A stretch of DNA of 64,000 nucleotides from JANWVO01 sp037446555 (lineage in GTDB: Bacteria; Acidobacteriota; Terriglobia; Bryobacterales; Bryobacteraceae): the NCBI GenBank assembly GCA_037446555.1, contig JBBIIK010000021.1, positions 1 to 64,000 on the forward strand, read 5' to 3'. The notes below the pieces were generated by a model that worked only from the letters and a program-made list of their open reading frames with translations, searched no databases and was not told where the DNA came from. Shown here in pieces: positions 62,876-64,000 of the stretch (position 1 is its first letter; each line of letters begins with the position of its first letter). A program made the position numbers and the translations under genes.

Positions 62876-64000
62876 ATGGCTTTCATCCATGAGGACTTCC
62901 TGCTCGAGACGCCCGCCGCCCGGCGCCTGTACCACGAATATGCCGAGAGCGAGCCGATCCTCGACTACCACTGCCACCTGCCGCCGAAGGACGTGGCCGA
63001 GAACCGGCGGTTTGCCAACCTCTTCGAGATCTGGCTCGAAGGCGACCATTACAAGTGGCGCGCCATGCGCGCCCACGGCGTGCCCGAGAAGTACGTCACC
63101 GGGGATGCGTCCCCTAAGGAGAAGTTCCTGGCCTGGGCGCGGACGGTGCCGGCGACGCTGCGCAACCCGCTCTATCACTGGACGCATCTCGAACTGAACC
63201 GCTACTTCGGCATCGACGAGCTGCTCGGCGAACGCTCCGCCGAGCGGGTGTGGGAGCAGGCTGGCGCCCTGCTCGCGGGCGAGAGCCTCCGCGCGTGGGG
63301 GATCCTCGAGAAATTCCGCGTGCGCGCCGTCTGTACAACTGACGATCCAGCCGACGATCTGCGATGGCACAAGCAGATCGCCGCCTCATCGCTGAAGACG
63401 CGCGTGTTTCCCACCTACCGCCCGGACCGGGCCTTCCTGGTCCATCAGCCGGATGTATTCAACGCATGGCTGGGACGGCTGGCGGCCGCCGCCAACGTTG
63501 ATATCGCCGACTTCCAGAGTTTCCTCGACGCGCTGAAGAAGCGGCACGATGCCTTCCACGCCCTCGGCTGCCGCCTCAGCGACCACGGTCTGAACGCATG
63601 CTTCGCCACGCCCTGTTCGGAAGAAAAGGCGTCGGAGATCTTTGAAAAAGCGCGTGCGTTTATTCCCGTGTCCCCTGAAGACCAGGCCCAATTTGCGTCT
63701 TTGATGATGTTGTTTTTCGGCCGCCTTGATGCGGAAAAAGGCTGGGCCAAGCAGCTGCACCTGATGGCGCGCCGCAACAACAACACCCGCCGCTTCCGCG
63801 AGCTCGGTCCCGACACCGGCTTCGATTCCATCGGCGACTGGCCGCAGATGGACGCCCTGGGCGCCTACCTCGACATGCTGGAGAGCGAGGGATCGCTGCC
63901 GAAGATGATCCTGTACAACCTGAACCCGGCATGGAACTACGCCTTCGCCACCATGATCGGCAACTTCCAGGACGGCGCCATCCCGGGCAAGATCCAGTTC
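62876..64000 (+). CDS. uxaC: Uronate (glucuronate) isomerase, 3' end beyond the window
   Basis: The frame is open from ATG at 62876 to the window end, 375 residues of an expected ~470. The amidohydrolase-like barrel begins with ILDYHCHLPPKDVAENRRFA (H32 and H34 are metal ligands), followed by LEGDHYKWRAMRAHG, VCTTDDPADDLRWH (~159-172) and RVFPTYRPDR. The late block QLHLMARRNNNTRRFRELGP, continuing DTGFDSIGDWP, is the UxaC signature. It converts glucuronate to fructuronate or galacturonate to tagaturonate in pectin and glucuronan breakdown. GAGG lies 9 bases before the ATG. It diverges from the ROK gene over 73 bases. Confidence 0.92.
   Translation, partial: MAFIHEDFLLETPAARRLYHEYAESEPILDYHCHLPPKDVAENRRFANLFEIWLEGDHYKWRAMRAHGVPEKYVTGDASPKEKFLAWARTVPATLRNPLYHWTHLELNRYFGIDELLGERSAERVWEQAGALLAGESLRAWGILEKFRVRAVCTTDDPADDLRWHKQIAASSLKTRVFPTYRPDRAFLVHQPDVFNAWLGRLAAAANVDIADFQSFLDALKKRHDAFHALGCRLSDHGLNACFATPCSEEKASEIFEKARAFIPVSPEDQAQFASLMMLFFGRLDAEKGWAKQLHLMARRNNNTRRFRELGPDTGFDSIGDWPQMDALGAYLDMLESEGSLPKMILYNLNPAWNYAFATMIGNFQDGAIPGKIQF

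Overview
The window is GC-rich bacterial DNA that most resembles an Acidobacteriota genome of the Solibacter/Bryobacter type. The evidence is an Oar-like TonB-dependent receptor with a carboxypeptidase-regulatory-like N-terminus, a VWFA-related protein of the acidobacterial kind, a DUF6526 protein, many secreted beta-propeller and TPR proteins, Tat-exported sulfatase and TIM-barrel proteins, and outer-membrane functions (LptF/G, TolC) that imply a diderm cell. I saw no tRNA, rRNA, CRISPR array, insertion sequence or prophage.

Layout. 1-624: frameshifted tail of a TonB-dependent receptor. 711-5542 (minus strand): DUF6526 membrane protein, NanR-like GntR regulator, then a compact pta / histone-deacetylase-like / sulfatase run. 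5678-7470: malate dehydrogenase, a 36-residue membrane peptide and a SET-domain protein. 7877-9905: CpaE/TadZ-like ATPase divergent from a LuxR-type response regulator. 10105-18708: an exported TldD/TldE-like pair, a single-chain LptF-LptG fusion and two secreted proteins of unknown function. 18719-25391: a TPR/PD40 protein broken by one amber codon, a FucP-type transporter and an extended S9 peptidase.

25392-33273 is the most interesting region. A sigma-54-type promoter precedes a CBS-domain gene (frameshifted here), a P-type cation ATPase, a histidine kinase and an NtrC-family activator, all tightly coupled. A second, weaker sigma-54-like site and a hairpin-rich leader precede a 45-residue membrane protein and an eRF1-like protein split into two ATGA-coupled genes. 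Dyads with CCACG/CGTGG half-sites lie near both promoters, which suggests a self-regulated stress module.

33290-43486: an OYE-GltD fusion oxidoreductase, an acyl-CoA synthetase head-to-head with a GH43-like protein, an alpha-L-fucosidase, and a TPR lipoprotein / MacB-like permease / TolC set. 43526-47611: HD hydrolase, RsbR-like protein, rpsO and pnp. 47713-51229: an unknown secreted protein and a two-gene AmmeMemoRadiSam system (amrS plus an amrB-amrA fusion). 51432-64000: sugar and glycan genes (TIM-barrel isomerase-like, sialidase-like, GH-like, PIG-L deacetylase, ROK, uxaC), with an S24 peptidase lacking a recognisable HTH, a VWFA protein and a complete TonB-dependent receptor.

Three genes carry a single-base lesion (near 242-246, at 20921 and near 25798). 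Two more look split or extended (32656 and 44060-44248). This could reflect assembly indels or real decay, and reads would decide. Gene fusions recur: LptFG, AmrBA, OYE-GltD, and S9 peptidase with a C-terminal domain.
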